Shown one piece after another: positions 8,573 to 17,757 of a stretch of 45,634 bases of DNA. The position numbers were made by a program, and so were the translations under genes. Each line of letters begins with the position of its first letter. The first letter of the stretch is position 1. The notes beneath the pieces were generated by a model. It ran no database searches. It was not told the DNA's origin and saw only the letters and a list, made by a program, of their open reading frames with translations. Origin of the DNA: JAXGQD01 sp964574395 (lineage in GTDB: Bacteria > Bacillota > Clostridia > Saccharofermentanales > Fastidiosipilaceae); NCBI GenBank assembly GCA_964574395.1, contig CAZNNL010000011.1, positions 1-45,634 on the forward strand, written 5' to 3'.

Positions 8573-8578
8573 TAAAAT
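8573..8578 (+). promoter_or_regulatory. Possible -10 giving a leaderless DUF554 transcript
   Basis: TAAAAT lies 6 bases before the ATG at 8585, and no Shine-Dalgarno sequence is visible ahead of that ATG. If this is a real -10, transcription would begin at or next to the start codon. No -35 was recognised, so this is weak. Confidence 0.2.
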
Positions 8579-8584
8579 ACCCCA

Positions 8585-9307
8585 ATGATTATTGGTTTAG
8601 GCACACTAATTAATACGGCAGCCGTGCTTCTGGGTGGCATTATTGGCCTCCTCAGCAAGCGCGGCTTTAGCACGTCGTTGCAAGAAAGCATGCTCAAAGT
8701 GCTGGGTGTATCTACTCTCTTTGTGAGCATAGCCGGAGCTTTGCCAGGCCTTTTGAAAATTGAACAAGGTGCCCTTCAAACAAAAGGTGCCCTGCTGATG
8801 ATACTTTCCCTAGTCATCGGTACATTGATAGGGGAAATGCTCAATATTGATTCGGGCATTACTAAACTTGGTGAATGGTTGAAGAAAAAAGCGAAGGCCG
8901 ATAAAAATCCGCAGTTCGTTGAAGGATTTGCTACGAGTTCGATTATCATTTGTGTAGGCGCGATGGCTATTGTCGGTTCGATTCAAGATGGCATGACCGG
9001 TGACTACAGTATGCTCCTGACCAAATCGCTCTTAGACTTTGTCCTTGTCATGATGCTCAGCTCCGCATTCGGCGTTGGTGTTTTATTCTCAGCGCTACCT
9101 CTTTTCTTGTATCAAGGCGCGCTGACCTTGTTGGCAGGCGCGATTGCGCCATTGTTTACTCCAACAATTATTTCAGATCTATCTTATGTTGGCTCAGTGC
9201 TCATTTTTGGCGTTGGTCTTAATTTGCTTTTTAAAAATACACTCAAGGTTGCTAACATGCTGCCTTCTCTAGCAGTTGTTTGTTTACTGAGTCCACTTCT
9301 CCAATAA
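8585..9307 (+). CDS. DUF554 family membrane protein (YdfK/YqgA-like)
   Basis: This is an integral membrane protein of 240 residues with about seven hydrophobic segments. The family start is recognisable: MIIGLGTLINTAAVLLGGI, then GLLSKRG. So is the central SSIIICVGAMAIVGSIQDG stretch, which is highly conserved in DUF554. Transport of a small solute has been proposed for the family, but no function is established. The gene lies 36 bases after the sulfur fusion on the same strand, so it could be the last gene of that operon. It lacks a visible ribosome binding site. Confidence 0.9.
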   Translation: MIIGLGTLINTAAVLLGGIIGLLSKRGFSTSLQESMLKVLGVSTLFVSIAGALPGLLKIEQGALQTKGALLMILSLVIGTLIGEMLNIDSGITKLGEWLKKKAKADKNPQFVEGFATSSIIICVGAMAIVGSIQDGMTGDYSMLLTKSLLDFVLVMMLSSAFGVGVLFSALPLFLYQGALTLLAGAIAPLFTPTIISDLSYVGSVLIFGVGLNLLFKNTLKVANMLPSLAVVCLLSPLLQ

Positions 9308-9354
9308 TATTGGCAAAACAAAGTCCTGTTAAAATCTACTTAAAATTGAACACT

Positions 9355-9425
9355 TTGACATACAAAGCATTTGCTTAATAGTAGCTGTCGTATTACCATA
9401 TAAACAAGAATTGCTACTAATAAGC
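9355..9425 (+). promoter_or_regulatory. TTGACA element and 13-bp inverted repeat
   Basis: A perfect -35 hexamer, TTGACA, is at 9355-9360. A -10 fit is only fair: TAATAG at 9376 with 15-bp spacing, or ATAGTA at 9378 with 17-bp spacing. Overlapping this is an inverted repeat with arms GCTTAATAGTAGC (9373-9385) and GCTACTAATAAGC (9413-9425). The arms match at 12 of 13 positions across a 27-nt spacer. It could be a pair of repressor half-sites or a leader stem. It ends 26 bases before the start codon of the 1426-residue gene. Confidence 0.45.
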
Positions 9426-9451
9426 ATATAGACCGAGAGAATGAAACACAC

Positions 9452-12400
9452 ATGAACAATACAAAATACCGTATGGGTCTAGATATAGGCTCAACGACCA
9501 TAAAATTTGTGCTCCTTGAAGGCGAAAAACCTGTCTTTGATTCCTATAAACGCCATAATTCGGATATTAAACGCGTACTTCTTGATACCTTGGAGGAAGT
9601 GAAAGCGTTCGCTGCTGACGAAGCGATTAAAGTCGGCATTACCGGTTCTGGTGGCGTGCTTGTCGCTGAGTTTTTAGGGATCCCCTTTATCCAAGAAGTT
9701 ATCGCCGAAACGAAAACTATTCAGAAATATAATCCAGAAGCGGATGTTATCGTTGAACTTGGCGGAGAAGATGCGAAAATTACCTACCTGCATCCTGTTC
9801 CAGAACAACGCATGAATGGTACTTGTGCCGGAGGTACGGGTTCATTTATCGATCAGATGGCACAGCTACTCCAGACCGATGCGGAAGGTCTGAACGAGAT
9901 GGCATCGCGCTACAAAACGATTTATCCGATTGCTTCAAGGTGCGGAGTATTCGCCAAATCCGACTTACAACCCCTGATTAACGAAGGCGCATCACGAGAA
10001 GATTTAGCAGCTTCCGTTCTTCAAGCAGTGGTGACGCAGACGATAGCCGGACTTTCTCAAGGGCGACCCATTAGCGGTAATGTGGTGTTTTTGGGCGGGC
10101 CGTTACATTTTTTGCCAGAATTACGTTACGCATTTGAAAGAACCTTGATAAACCAAGCAGAACGCTTTATTACGCCGGACAACGCTCAACTGTATGTTGC
10201 TTTGGGTGCAGCCTTACTGGCGGACGAAGCGACACCCATGACCATGGAAGAGTTGATCAAGCGACTGACAGAAATCGAAGTAGCTGGCGAAGATATTGCG
10301 CACATTCCGCCGCTGTTTCAAGACGATCACGAATATGAAGCATTCCGCGCCAGACATGCGAAAGCTAAAGTGTCGATAGGGCAGCTCAGTCACGCCAGGG
10401 GTCCCTTATTCTTTGGTTTGGATGCAGGTTCAACTACAACAAAAGCCGTACTTACTGATGAGAACAACAATATTGTTTTCACGCATTATGCTGGAAACCA
10501 GGGCAGTCCCGTTGAGAGTTCTCTAGAAATTCTAAAACGCATCTATGAGGATTTACCTGAGGATGCGTATATTGCACGGGCATGCTCGACCGGCTACGGT
10601 GAGTCACTCTTAAAAACAGCCTTAAGGTTGGATGAAGGCGAAATCGAAACGATGGTGCATTACACAGCGGCAGAGTTTTTCTGCCCAGGGGTGGATTTCA
10701 TCGTCGACATCGGTGGACAAGACATGAAATGTCTTCGCGTGCATGATGGAATAATTGACAATATTATGCTGAATGAAGCATGTTCGTCAGGTTGTGGCTC
10801 CTTTATTCAAACCTTCGCCCATAGTTTGGGGATGGATACGCCTAGCTTTGCGAAAGCAGCCTTAAAGGCGAAAAATCCTGTTGATTTAGGGACAAGATGC
10901 ACTGTTTTCATGAATTCACGTGTTAAACAGGCTCAGAAACAGGGCGCAGAGGTGGGTGACATATCTGCCGGTTTGTCCTATTCCGTAGTCCGAAACGCAC
11001 TCTACAAAGTCATAAAGATGCGGGACCCTGAAAAAATGGGCCAAAGAATCGTGGTGCAAGGTGGTACCTTTGCCAACGATGCTGTTTTACGTTGTTTTGA
11101 ACAAATTTCGGAAAGAGAAGTCATCCGTCCAAATATTGCAGGCCTAATGGGCGCGTTTGGCGCTGCTTTGATTGCACATAAACATTGGCAAAAAGATGAG
11201 CGCTCAAGCATGCTTGACGCGCTGGAAGCAGATGCTTTTACGATGGACAGTGAAATGGAAACCTGCAAGCTTTGCGGCAACCAGTGCAAGCTAACCATTA
11301 ATCGCTTTAACGACGGAACCAGACACGTTTCCGGTAATCGCTGTGAACGAGGAGCAGGTCAGGAAGCTACGCAAGATCCTTTGCCAAATCTCTTTGACTA
11401 CAAATATAAACGAACATTTGCCTATTATAAAGCACGCGATCTGGCTGATGCCAAGCGTGGAGTTATCGGAATCCCCCGCGTGCTAAATTTATACGAAAAT
11501 TATCCTTTGTGGTTCACTATTTTGACGGAACTTGGTTTCAGAGTTCAACTGTCAGCGCGCTCAACGCACCGCATTTTTGACAAAGGCATTGATTCAATAC
11601 CGTCAGAAAGTGTTTGCTACCCACCCAAATTGACACATGGTCACGTGGTTGACCTCATGCAAAAGGGTGTGAAGCATATCTTCTATCCTTCTATTCCCTA
11701 TGAGATGGAGGAGAATGAAGGAGCTAATAATCATTTTAACTGCCCCATAGTAACTAGTTATCCAGAAGTGCTGCAGAATAATATGGATGAATTGAATGGT
11801 GGAGAAGTCCAGTTTATTCATCCATTTTTGCCATTACATAACACGAAGAAACTAGGGGAGATGCTGCATAAATCACTCGTTGCTGCAGGTTTTGACGATC
11901 TAGAGCTAAAAGAAGTCAACGCAGCGGTAGATTTGGGTCTGAAAGAATACGACATTTTCAAAGCGGACATCGTAGAAAAAGGCAAAGCTATCCGTCAAGA
12001 AATTAAAGAAAAGGGGCAAAAAGCCATAGTCCTTGCTGGTCGCCCCTATCACATAGATCCGGAAATAAATCATGGCATCCCGGAACTAATCAATAGCTTA
12101 GGCATGGCCGTGCTAACCGAAGATGCCGTTGCAGAGGCTGGCTTGTTGCAAAGACCCATTCGCGCTGTTGACCAGTGGATGTACCATACCAGGCTATATG
12201 AAGCCGCTGCCGTTGTGGCGCAAGATCCTAATTTAGAATTGGTACAACTCAACTCATTCGGTTGTGGTTTGGATGCTGTCACCACCGATCAGACTCAAGA
12301 AATACTGGAGAGCCAAGGTGAAATTTACACTTGTCTAAAAATTGATGAAGTGTCGAATCTCGGTGCGGCCCGCATCCGCCTAAGATCGCTCAAAGTAGCC

Positions 12401-13732
12401 ATGGAAGAACGTGCACGGAACAAGGCGAGACGGGATAAACTTCTGAACGCTAAAACAGAAGCCGAAGAAGCGACAGACTCTGCGCCTTATGTAATGGACA
12501 GAGCGGTCTTTACCGAAGATATGATCAAGACGCACACGATTCTAGCCCCTCAGATGGCACCGATTCAGTTTAGACTAATTGAAAGAGTGCTAAATGCTTG
12601 TGGTTATAACGCTAAAGTTTTGGAGCATGCCTCTAAGGCAGATATTGAAACTGGCTTGAAGTATGTAAATAATGACGCCTGCTACCCAACGATTATGGTC
12701 GTCGGTCAAATGATGGAAGCACTCTTACACAGAGGCTATGATCCTAACACGACGGCGCTGCTTATTACGCAAACTGGCGGTGGCTGTAGGGCTACGAACT
12801 ACGTTGCATTTTTACGTAAAGCTTTGAAAGACGCAGGTATGGAACAAGTTCCTGTAATTGCATTATCAGTCACCGGTATCGAAACCAATCCTGGCATGAA
12901 GTACAGCTACAAAATGGCTAATCTAGGCATACAGGCCATGATGCTTGGAGACCTCATGCAAACGGTGCTACTGCGCACTAGACCCTATGAAGCGGTTCCA
13001 GGCTCTGCACTCGCACTCTATGAAGAATGGATGCAAAACTGCGAGACTTACTTTAGTGGCGAATCCAATGAACTTAAATACAATCAACTGATTGATGGCA
13101 TTGTAGCGGCTTTCGATAAGCTCCCACTACTAGACATTCCGCGTAAACCACGCGTGGGTATCGTCGGCGAAATCCTAGTGAAATTTCATCCGGATGCTAA
13201 CAACAATGCAATCGGTGTTATTGAGTCAGAAGGTTGTGAAGCCGTGATGCCAGGGCTGGCAGATTTCTTTTTGTACTGCTTCTATGGCCCGACTTTCGAA
13301 AATGAAGAACTGGGTAACAGCGCTTGGGCTGCCATTGGCGGAAGAATCGGCATCACGTTCATGGAGAGATATCGCAAACGTATCAAGAAACGACTTGCCG
13401 AGACGGGTAAATTCACTGTGCCGACAGATATTTATACTTTAAGTTCGTATGCCAAAGAGATTTTGTCGCTTGGCAATAAAACAGGTGAGGGCTGGTTCTT
13501 AACGGCAGAAATGATTGAGCTCATTCATGATGGCGTGCCGAACATTATCATGGCTTCGCCCTTTGCATGTTTACCTAATCATGTTACTGGCAAAGGGATG
13601 ACCAAAGCATTGCGCAAGCGTTATCCACAAGCAAACATAGTCCCAATTGATTACGATCCAGGGGCAAGCGAAGTCAACCAACTCAATCGCATTAAGTTGA
13701 TGATCTCTACAGCGATTACCAATCACGCTTAG
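9452..13732 (+). CDS. 2-hydroxyacyl-CoA dehydratase activase-type fusion protein
   Basis: This giant 1426-residue protein contains two tandem ASKHA ATPase domains of the BadF/BadG/BcrA/HgdC family. Domain 1 has GLDIGSTTIK (Asp11) with Cys125 (GTCAGGTGSF) and Cys164 (SRCGVFAKSD), matching the [4Fe-4S]-bridging cysteines of the HgdC activator. Domain 2 has GLDAGSTTTK (Asp324) with Cys444, Cys448 and Cys483. A short Cys cluster (605, 608, 612 and a later NRCERG) follows. The last 750 residues resemble DUF2229/HgdA-HgdB-like cluster proteins, with isolated cysteines in SESVCYPP, SFGCGLD, NDACYPT, GGGCRATN and SPFACLPN. Activator homologues use ATP to fire low-potential electrons into a dehydratase or double-cubane protein; here both halves appear fused. 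The substrate is unknown. No strong Shine-Dalgarno site is seen. Confidence 0.88.
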   Translation: MNNTKYRMGLDIGSTTIKFVLLEGEKPVFDSYKRHNSDIKRVLLDTLEEVKAFAADEAIKVGITGSGGVLVAEFLGIPFIQEVIAETKTIQKYNPEADVIVELGGEDAKITYLHPVPEQRMNGTCAGGTGSFIDQMAQLLQTDAEGLNEMASRYKTIYPIASRCGVFAKSDLQPLINEGASREDLAASVLQAVVTQTIAGLSQGRPISGNVVFLGGPLHFLPELRYAFERTLINQAERFITPDNAQLYVALGAALLADEATPMTMEELIKRLTEIEVAGEDIAHIPPLFQDDHEYEAFRARHAKAKVSIGQLSHARGPLFFGLDAGSTTTKAVLTDENNNIVFTHYAGNQGSPVESSLEILKRIYEDLPEDAYIARACSTGYGESLLKTALRLDEGEIETMVHYTAAEFFCPGVDFIVDIGGQDMKCLRVHDGIIDNIMLNEACSSGCGSFIQTFAHSLGMDTPSFAKAALKAKNPVDLGTRCTVFMNSRVKQAQKQGAEVGDISAGLSYSVVRNALYKVIKMRDPEKMGQRIVVQGGTFANDAVLRCFEQISEREVIRPNIAGLMGAFGAALIAHKHWQKDERSSMLDALEADAFTMDSEMETCKLCGNQCKLTINRFNDGTRHVSGNRCERGAGQEATQDPLPNLFDYKYKRTFAYYKARDLADAKRGVIGIPRVLNLYENYPLWFTILTELGFRVQLSARSTHRIFDKGIDSIPSESVCYPPKLTHGHVVDLMQKGVKHIFYPSIPYEMEENEGANNHFNCPIVTSYPEVLQNNMDELNGGEVQFIHPFLPLHNTKKLGEMLHKSLVAAGFDDLELKEVNAAVDLGLKEYDIFKADIVEKGKAIRQEIKEKGQKAIVLAGRPYHIDPEINHGIPELINSLGMAVLTEDAVAEAGLLQRPIRAVDQWMYHTRLYEAAAVVAQDPNLELVQLNSFGCGLDAVTTDQTQEILESQGEIYTCLKIDEVSNLGAARIRLRSLKVAMEERARNKARRDKLLNAKTEAEEATDSAPYVMDRAVFTEDMIKTHTILAPQMAPIQFRLIERVLNACGYNAKVLEHASKADIETGLKYVNNDACYPTIMVVGQMMEALLHRGYDPNTTALLITQTGGGCRATNYVAFLRKALKDAGMEQVPVIALSVTGIETNPGMKYSYKMANLGIQAMMLGDLMQTVLLRTRPYEAVPGSALALYEEWMQNCETYFSGESNELKYNQLIDGIVAAFDKLPLLDIPRKPRVGIVGEILVKFHPDANNNAIGVIESEGCEAVMPGLADFFLYCFYGPTFENEELGNSAWAAIGGRIGITFMERYRKRIKKRLAETGKFTVPTDIYTLSSYAKEILSLGNKTGEGWFLTAEMIELIHDGVPNIIMASPFACLPNHVTGKGMTKALRKRYPQANIVPIDYDPGASEVNQLNRIKLMISTAITNHA

Positions 13733-13739
13733 AAGGCAA

Positions 13740-15692
13740 TTATCGTTTTAGCCTTTCTTTAATGATGCCTTCGCGATAGGCAATAATTAGTTGATGCAGA
13801 TCGTCGATGCGTTCAAGAAGCTGCTTGCCGCGGTCTGTGTCAGCCATAAGAATGCGTCTATCCATGACGTCTTCTATGGTGATTTTGGGTGTGTAAGAGC
13901 CCATGTCATTTTCGATTTGGTCAAAATTATGGTGCTCGGCTAATGCGAGATGATGCGAGTTGAAAATCAAGGTGTAGCCGGCAATGCCTGTTTTGGGTTG
14001 GTAGGCTTTGGATATGCCACCGTCAATCACAAAGAGCTTGCCGTTGGCTTTGACAGGACGTTCGCCGTCTTTGATCTTGACTGGTACATGGCCGTTGATG
14101 ATGTGTGCGTGTACATCGTTTAAGCCAAACTCTGCTAAAATCTTGTCGCAAATGTCTTCGCGTTCCGAAAGACTGTAGTAAGGGTTGTACACTTCTTTGC
14201 GAAGTACTTTGTCATCAACAAAATAGTTTTCATAGGTGGCGATTTTACTTTTGCCAAACATAGGTGATTTGGGACCGCACCAGAGATACCACATGAAATC
14301 AACCGCTTCTTTGTGCTCGTCACGGCCCTTCTCGCCGTAATAAGCTTGTGCCGTCATGTCGGAAATATAGTCCATCAGTGCTTTACCGCTGACGGAAGCC
14401 CCTTTGATTTGAAGACTTTCGAAATCTCCAGTCTTAGTCATGGGTATGCACCCATGGAAAAGCAGGTTGTTGTTCGCAATTTTGTAAGAACTGCCATTGT
14501 TGTAGAGGAAGGCGATATGGCGGTGTAGGGGTTCGGAATGACGGAAAGATGACTTGAGGGCGATCAAAAGCTGTTCTTCTTCGGGACTTAGCTTGGTTGG
14601 GTCGTCTGGATCTATGGTTGGGAAGTTGGTATCCAGCATGGGAAATTCTTTACCATCCACCACGTGAATCATGCGTCGGAAATCCGTGAACTCGATGCAG
14701 CGACGATCGTCCATTTGATATTCAGGATGTTTTGCCAGCAGCTTAGCTTCGAGTTTAAACATCAAAATCGCGATCGCTTTGTGCATTTTTGCGGCCAGAT
14801 TGATGTCGACAACGTCATATACGTTTTCGTCTAGGATACGTGGGATAAAGCGTTCGCAAGGGTCGTCATGATAAACTTCTTGGGCAAAAGACGATAGAGC
14901 TCTCAAATTAATGCTGTAACCATCCTCCAAAGCATCAAAATTATTGTAAGCAATGTTCGCTCTGATGACTGAACAGATACATACTTCGTTTCCAGCCGCG
15001 GCACCCATCCACTGGATGTCATGGTTACCCCATTGAAAATCAACATGTTTGAATTCGATTAAGGCTTCCATGATGCGGTTTGGGGCTTTGCCACGATCAT
15101 AAATATCACCAATGATATGGATTGATGAAATGGCAACGCGTTGAATCATCAAACACAGTGATTGGATAAATGTTTGTGCGGCATCTGCTTCGATGATCGA
15201 CGCAATAATCGCATTGGAATAAGCTTCGCGGTCAAAGTCGCCATCGTATGCATAGAGCAGCTCGGTGATTACTTCGGTAAACTCGGGAGGCATTTTTTCT
15301 CGGATGGTCTGGCGCGATTGCTTCGATGAGACATAGCGTAAAAGTTCGGACAGGCGAATAATCGTAAAACGAATCCATTCATTGTCCAAGAGTCCCCTAT
15401 CAGCCACAAGATGCAGCACTTTGTCCGCATCGTAGATTAAGTTGGCGAGCTGGTTTTGTTCACGCTCGGGTAAAGTATTACCATACAATGCACGTATCTT
15501 CGAACGAATGGTGCCCGAAGCCGAACGCATTAGATGAATAAAAGCACCGTCTTCTCCGTGTAAATCACTGAAGAAGTATTCGGTGCCTTTGGGTAGCTCA
15601 CAGTAGGCTTTCAAGCGTACAATTTCACCAGTCGCAGAGGCAATGTTTGGATACTCTCTTGCCAATAGTCGAAGATACTTTTCTCTGTCCAT
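13740..15692 (-). CDS. fbp: Fructose-1,6-bisphosphatase class III
   Basis: This enzyme hydrolyses fructose 1,6-bisphosphate to fructose 6-phosphate in gluconeogenesis. The 650-residue length and calcineurin-type metal motifs place it in the Firmicutes class III family, unlike the lithium-sensitive class I enzyme. The motifs are FFSDLHGEDGAF, GDIYDRG, WGNHD and a later NGHVPVK. The start at 15692 is the second of two adjacent ATG codons and stands 5 bases behind GGAGG. The open frame reaches 15704, but that would include the site. It follows trpS on the same strand by about 70 bases and ends 7 bases from the convergent activase gene, leaving no room for a separate terminator. Confidence 0.96.
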   Translation of the reverse strand: MDREKYLRLLAREYPNIASATGEIVRLKAYCELPKGTEYFFSDLHGEDGAFIHLMRSASGTIRSKIRALYGNTLPEREQNQLANLIYDADKVLHLVADRGLLDNEWIRFTIIRLSELLRYVSSKQSRQTIREKMPPEFTEVITELLYAYDGDFDREAYSNAIIASIIEADAAQTFIQSLCLMIQRVAISSIHIIGDIYDRGKAPNRIMEALIEFKHVDFQWGNHDIQWMGAAAGNEVCICSVIRANIAYNNFDALEDGYSINLRALSSFAQEVYHDDPCERFIPRILDENVYDVVDINLAAKMHKAIAILMFKLEAKLLAKHPEYQMDDRRCIEFTDFRRMIHVVDGKEFPMLDTNFPTIDPDDPTKLSPEEEQLLIALKSSFRHSEPLHRHIAFLYNNGSSYKIANNNLLFHGCIPMTKTGDFESLQIKGASVSGKALMDYISDMTAQAYYGEKGRDEHKEAVDFMWYLWCGPKSPMFGKSKIATYENYFVDDKVLRKEVYNPYYSLSEREDICDKILAEFGLNDVHAHIINGHVPVKIKDGERPVKANGKLFVIDGGISKAYQPKTGIAGYTLIFNSHHLALAEHHNFDQIENDMGSYTPKITIEDVMDRRILMADTDRGKQLLERIDDLHQLIIAYREGIIKERLKR

Positions 15693-15761
15693 CATGACCT
15701 CCATAGTAAGCTTAGATACCCTATATATGTAAATTTATTTAGGCATTTATTTTGATGTGTA

Positions 15762-16760
15762 TCAATAGTCTAAATACATGGCAGTTTTGAGACGCCCTAG
15801 AACGCCTTGACAGACTTCGCGCGCTTTAGCGCTATTGTCTTTCAGCATTTGCATGATGGCTTCTGGATCTTTCTCAAACGTTTTACGGCGTTCGCCGATT
15901 GGCACGAGTGTTGCTTGCAAAACATCGTTTAGACGTCTTTTTACTTTCATATCACCCAGACCACCGCGTTCGTAGTGTGCTTTCCATTCCGCTAACTCTT
16001 CTTGGTTTGGGTCAAAAGCATCTAAGTATTTAAAGACCGGGTTGATTTCAACATTGCCTGGGTCTTCAACGCGCAGGTGATTAGGGTCAGTGAACATGCC
16101 CATAACTTTTGTTTTGATTGTGTCGGCGTCATCGGCTAAGTAGATACAGTTATTAAGAGATTTTCCCATTTTGGCTGACCCGTCGGTTCCTGGTAAACGA
16201 GTTACTTTTGAAAGTAGCGGTTTACATTCTTTGAGGATTTCTTGGCCGAAGAAATTGTTAATATGACGCACGATTTCATTTGTCTGTTCTAGCATAGGCA
16301 ACTGATCATCGCCTACTGGCACGTAGTTTGCATCAAAACCCGTGATGTCCGCGGCTTGACTGACCGGGTAAACCAAGAAGCCAGCTGGAACAGTATCACC
16401 GTAACTTTTTTGTCTCATTTCTTCCTTTACGGTCGGATTTCTTTTGAGACGTGCAAGCGTGACGTAATTTAAATAAAGAACGGTTAATTCGGAAAGTTCA
16501 GGAATGAGCGATTGAATAATAATGTTTGTTTTGGAAGGGTCGATGCCACTTGCCAGATAATCGTAGGTGACTTCTAAGACATTGTCGCGAACTTTTTCAG
16601 GTTCGTGAGCATTGTCGGTCATGGCTTGAAGATCCGCGATCATGATGTAACGGGTGTAATCTTCTTCTTGAAGTTGAACACGTTTTTTTAGCGAACCGAC
16701 ATAATGTCCGATGTGTAAACGACCGGTGGGGCGGTCAGCAGTGAGAATCACTTCTTTCAT
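15762..16760 (-). CDS. trpS: Tryptophanyl-tRNA synthetase
   Basis: This is a class I aminoacyl-tRNA synthetase that charges tRNA-Trp. The ATG at 16760 follows AGAGG at a 7-base spacing and gives 332 residues, the normal size. The HIGH motif is at residues 16-19 in ADRPTGRLHIGHYVGSL. The KMSKS motif appears as KMGKS (AKMGKSLNN), as in the TrpRS subtype of streptococci and many clostridia. VPVGDDQLPMLE is the conserved ATP/Trp site region, and QAADITGFDANYVPVG marks it as Trp rather than Tyr specific. No T-box leader is present in the short space to the divergent gpmA promoter. Confidence 0.96.
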   Translation of the reverse strand: MKEVILTADRPTGRLHIGHYVGSLKKRVQLQEEDYTRYIMIADLQAMTDNAHEPEKVRDNVLEVTYDYLASGIDPSKTNIIIQSLIPELSELTVLYLNYVTLARLKRNPTVKEEMRQKSYGDTVPAGFLVYPVSQAADITGFDANYVPVGDDQLPMLEQTNEIVRHINNFFGQEILKECKPLLSKVTRLPGTDGSAKMGKSLNNCIYLADDADTIKTKVMGMFTDPNHLRVEDPGNVEINPVFKYLDAFDPNQEELAEWKAHYERGGLGDMKVKRRLNDVLQATLVPIGERRKTFEKDPEAIMQMLKDNSAKAREVCQGVLGRLKTAMYLDY

Positions 16761-16838
16761 GGAGAAACCTCTTTCGTTTGGGGGCATTGTTTTGCCTAAA
16801 TCTTAGCAATTAACAGGCAAACAGACAAGGCGGAGTCA

Positions 16839-16847
16839 TGCTATAAT
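16839..16847 (+). promoter_or_regulatory. gpmA promoter (consensus extended -10)
   Basis: TGcTATAAT is a perfect extended -10 motif, 45 bases upstream of the gpmA start. The region 17 bp upstream does not resemble TTGACA, which is tolerated with an extended -10. A second TATAAT occurs at 16855-16860. Confidence 0.6.
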
Positions 16848-16892
16848 CACATTATATAATCTCTCAAAAAACATCGACAAAGGAGCAGTAAT

Positions 16893-17642
16893 ATGAAGAA
16901 ACTGGTATTAGTACGTCACGGCGAAAGCGAATGGAATAGGTTAAACCTATTTACAGGCTGGACGGATGTTGATTTGTCAGACAAAGGACGCGTTGAAGCA
17001 GCAGAGGGTGGGCGTATTCTTAAGGCTGAAGGCTATGATTTTGATGTTTGCTACACCTCTTATTTGAAAAGAGCGATCCATACTTTGAATTTTATTCTTG
17101 AAAACATGGACCGTGAATGGCTACCTGTGATAAAGTCCTGGAAATTGAACGAGCGTCACTATGGTGCACTCCAGGGTTTAAACAAAGCAGAAACAGCCGC
17201 GAAATATGGCGAAGATCAAGTAAAGATTTGGCGTCGTTCATTTGATATCAGTCCTCCAGAACTGGAAGAAGATGATGAGCGTAACCCACGCTTGCAAGAT
17301 CAATATCGTGAGACTGAAGACAAAGCTGTTTTACCCCTCACTGAGAGTTTGGCGACTACGATTGAGCGTGCTGTTCCTTATTTCAACGAAGTGATTCTTC
17401 CAGATATTAATGCTGGTAAAAGAGTTTTGATTGCCGCCCACGGCAACTCCTTACGTGCGCTGGTCAAATACTTCGAAAACTTAAGTGACGAAGACATCAT
17501 CAGTGTTAATATTCCTACTGGTGTCCCTCTAGTCTATGAATTCGATGACGACATGAATTTCTTGAACAAGTACTATTTGGGCGACCAAGAAGCCATCAAA
17601 GCGAAAATGGACTCCGTCGCAAACCAAGGTAAAGCTAAATAG
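16893..17642 (+). CDS. gpmA: 2,3-bisphosphoglycerate-dependent phosphoglycerate mutase
   Basis: This enzyme interconverts 3- and 2-phosphoglycerate in glycolysis through a phosphohistidine. The 249-residue product opens with the histidine phosphatase signature LVRHGESEWNRLNLFTGW (phospho-His in RHG). It also has LNERHYGALQGLNKAE, the GpmA-type insert up to ERAVPYFNEVI, and the second catalytic His in IAAHGNSLRALVKY, all in family positions. AAAGGAG precedes the ATG at good spacing. It stands alone with its own promoter, divergent from trpS. Confidence 0.97.
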   Translation: MKKLVLVRHGESEWNRLNLFTGWTDVDLSDKGRVEAAEGGRILKAEGYDFDVCYTSYLKRAIHTLNFILENMDREWLPVIKSWKLNERHYGALQGLNKAETAAKYGEDQVKIWRRSFDISPPELEEDDERNPRLQDQYRETEDKAVLPLTESLATTIERAVPYFNEVILPDINAGKRVLIAAHGNSLRALVKYFENLSDEDIISVNIPTGVPLVYEFDDDMNFLNKYYLGDQEAIKAKMDSVANQGKAK

Positions 17643-17668
17643 ATTTTATTAATATAAACACTCTAAAC

Positions 17669-17718
17669 AGTGCCAATGCGAGGTCTACTTGAAAAGAGAT
17701 GGACGAAGCCTTGGCACT
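17669..17718. other. Long-loop inverted repeat after gpmA
   Basis: The arms AGTGCCAA (17669-17676) and TTGGCACT (17711-17718) are perfect, with a 34-nt loop. No T-tract follows, so it is not a convincing terminator. It lies between gpmA and the short-chain dehydrogenase gene. Confidence 0.4.
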
Positions 17719-17757
17719 TCTTAATGCTTAATGATTTTCAGACAGTGAGGGCAGATT

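Noticed and set aside
16761..16892. T-box leader for trpS
   Set aside because: The whole divergent gap is about 130 bases and has no T-box AGGGTGGNACCGCG-like sequence; it holds the gpmA promoter instead.
17669..17718. Terminator of gpmA
   Set aside because: The 34-nt loop and lack of a T-tract make intrinsic termination unlikely.
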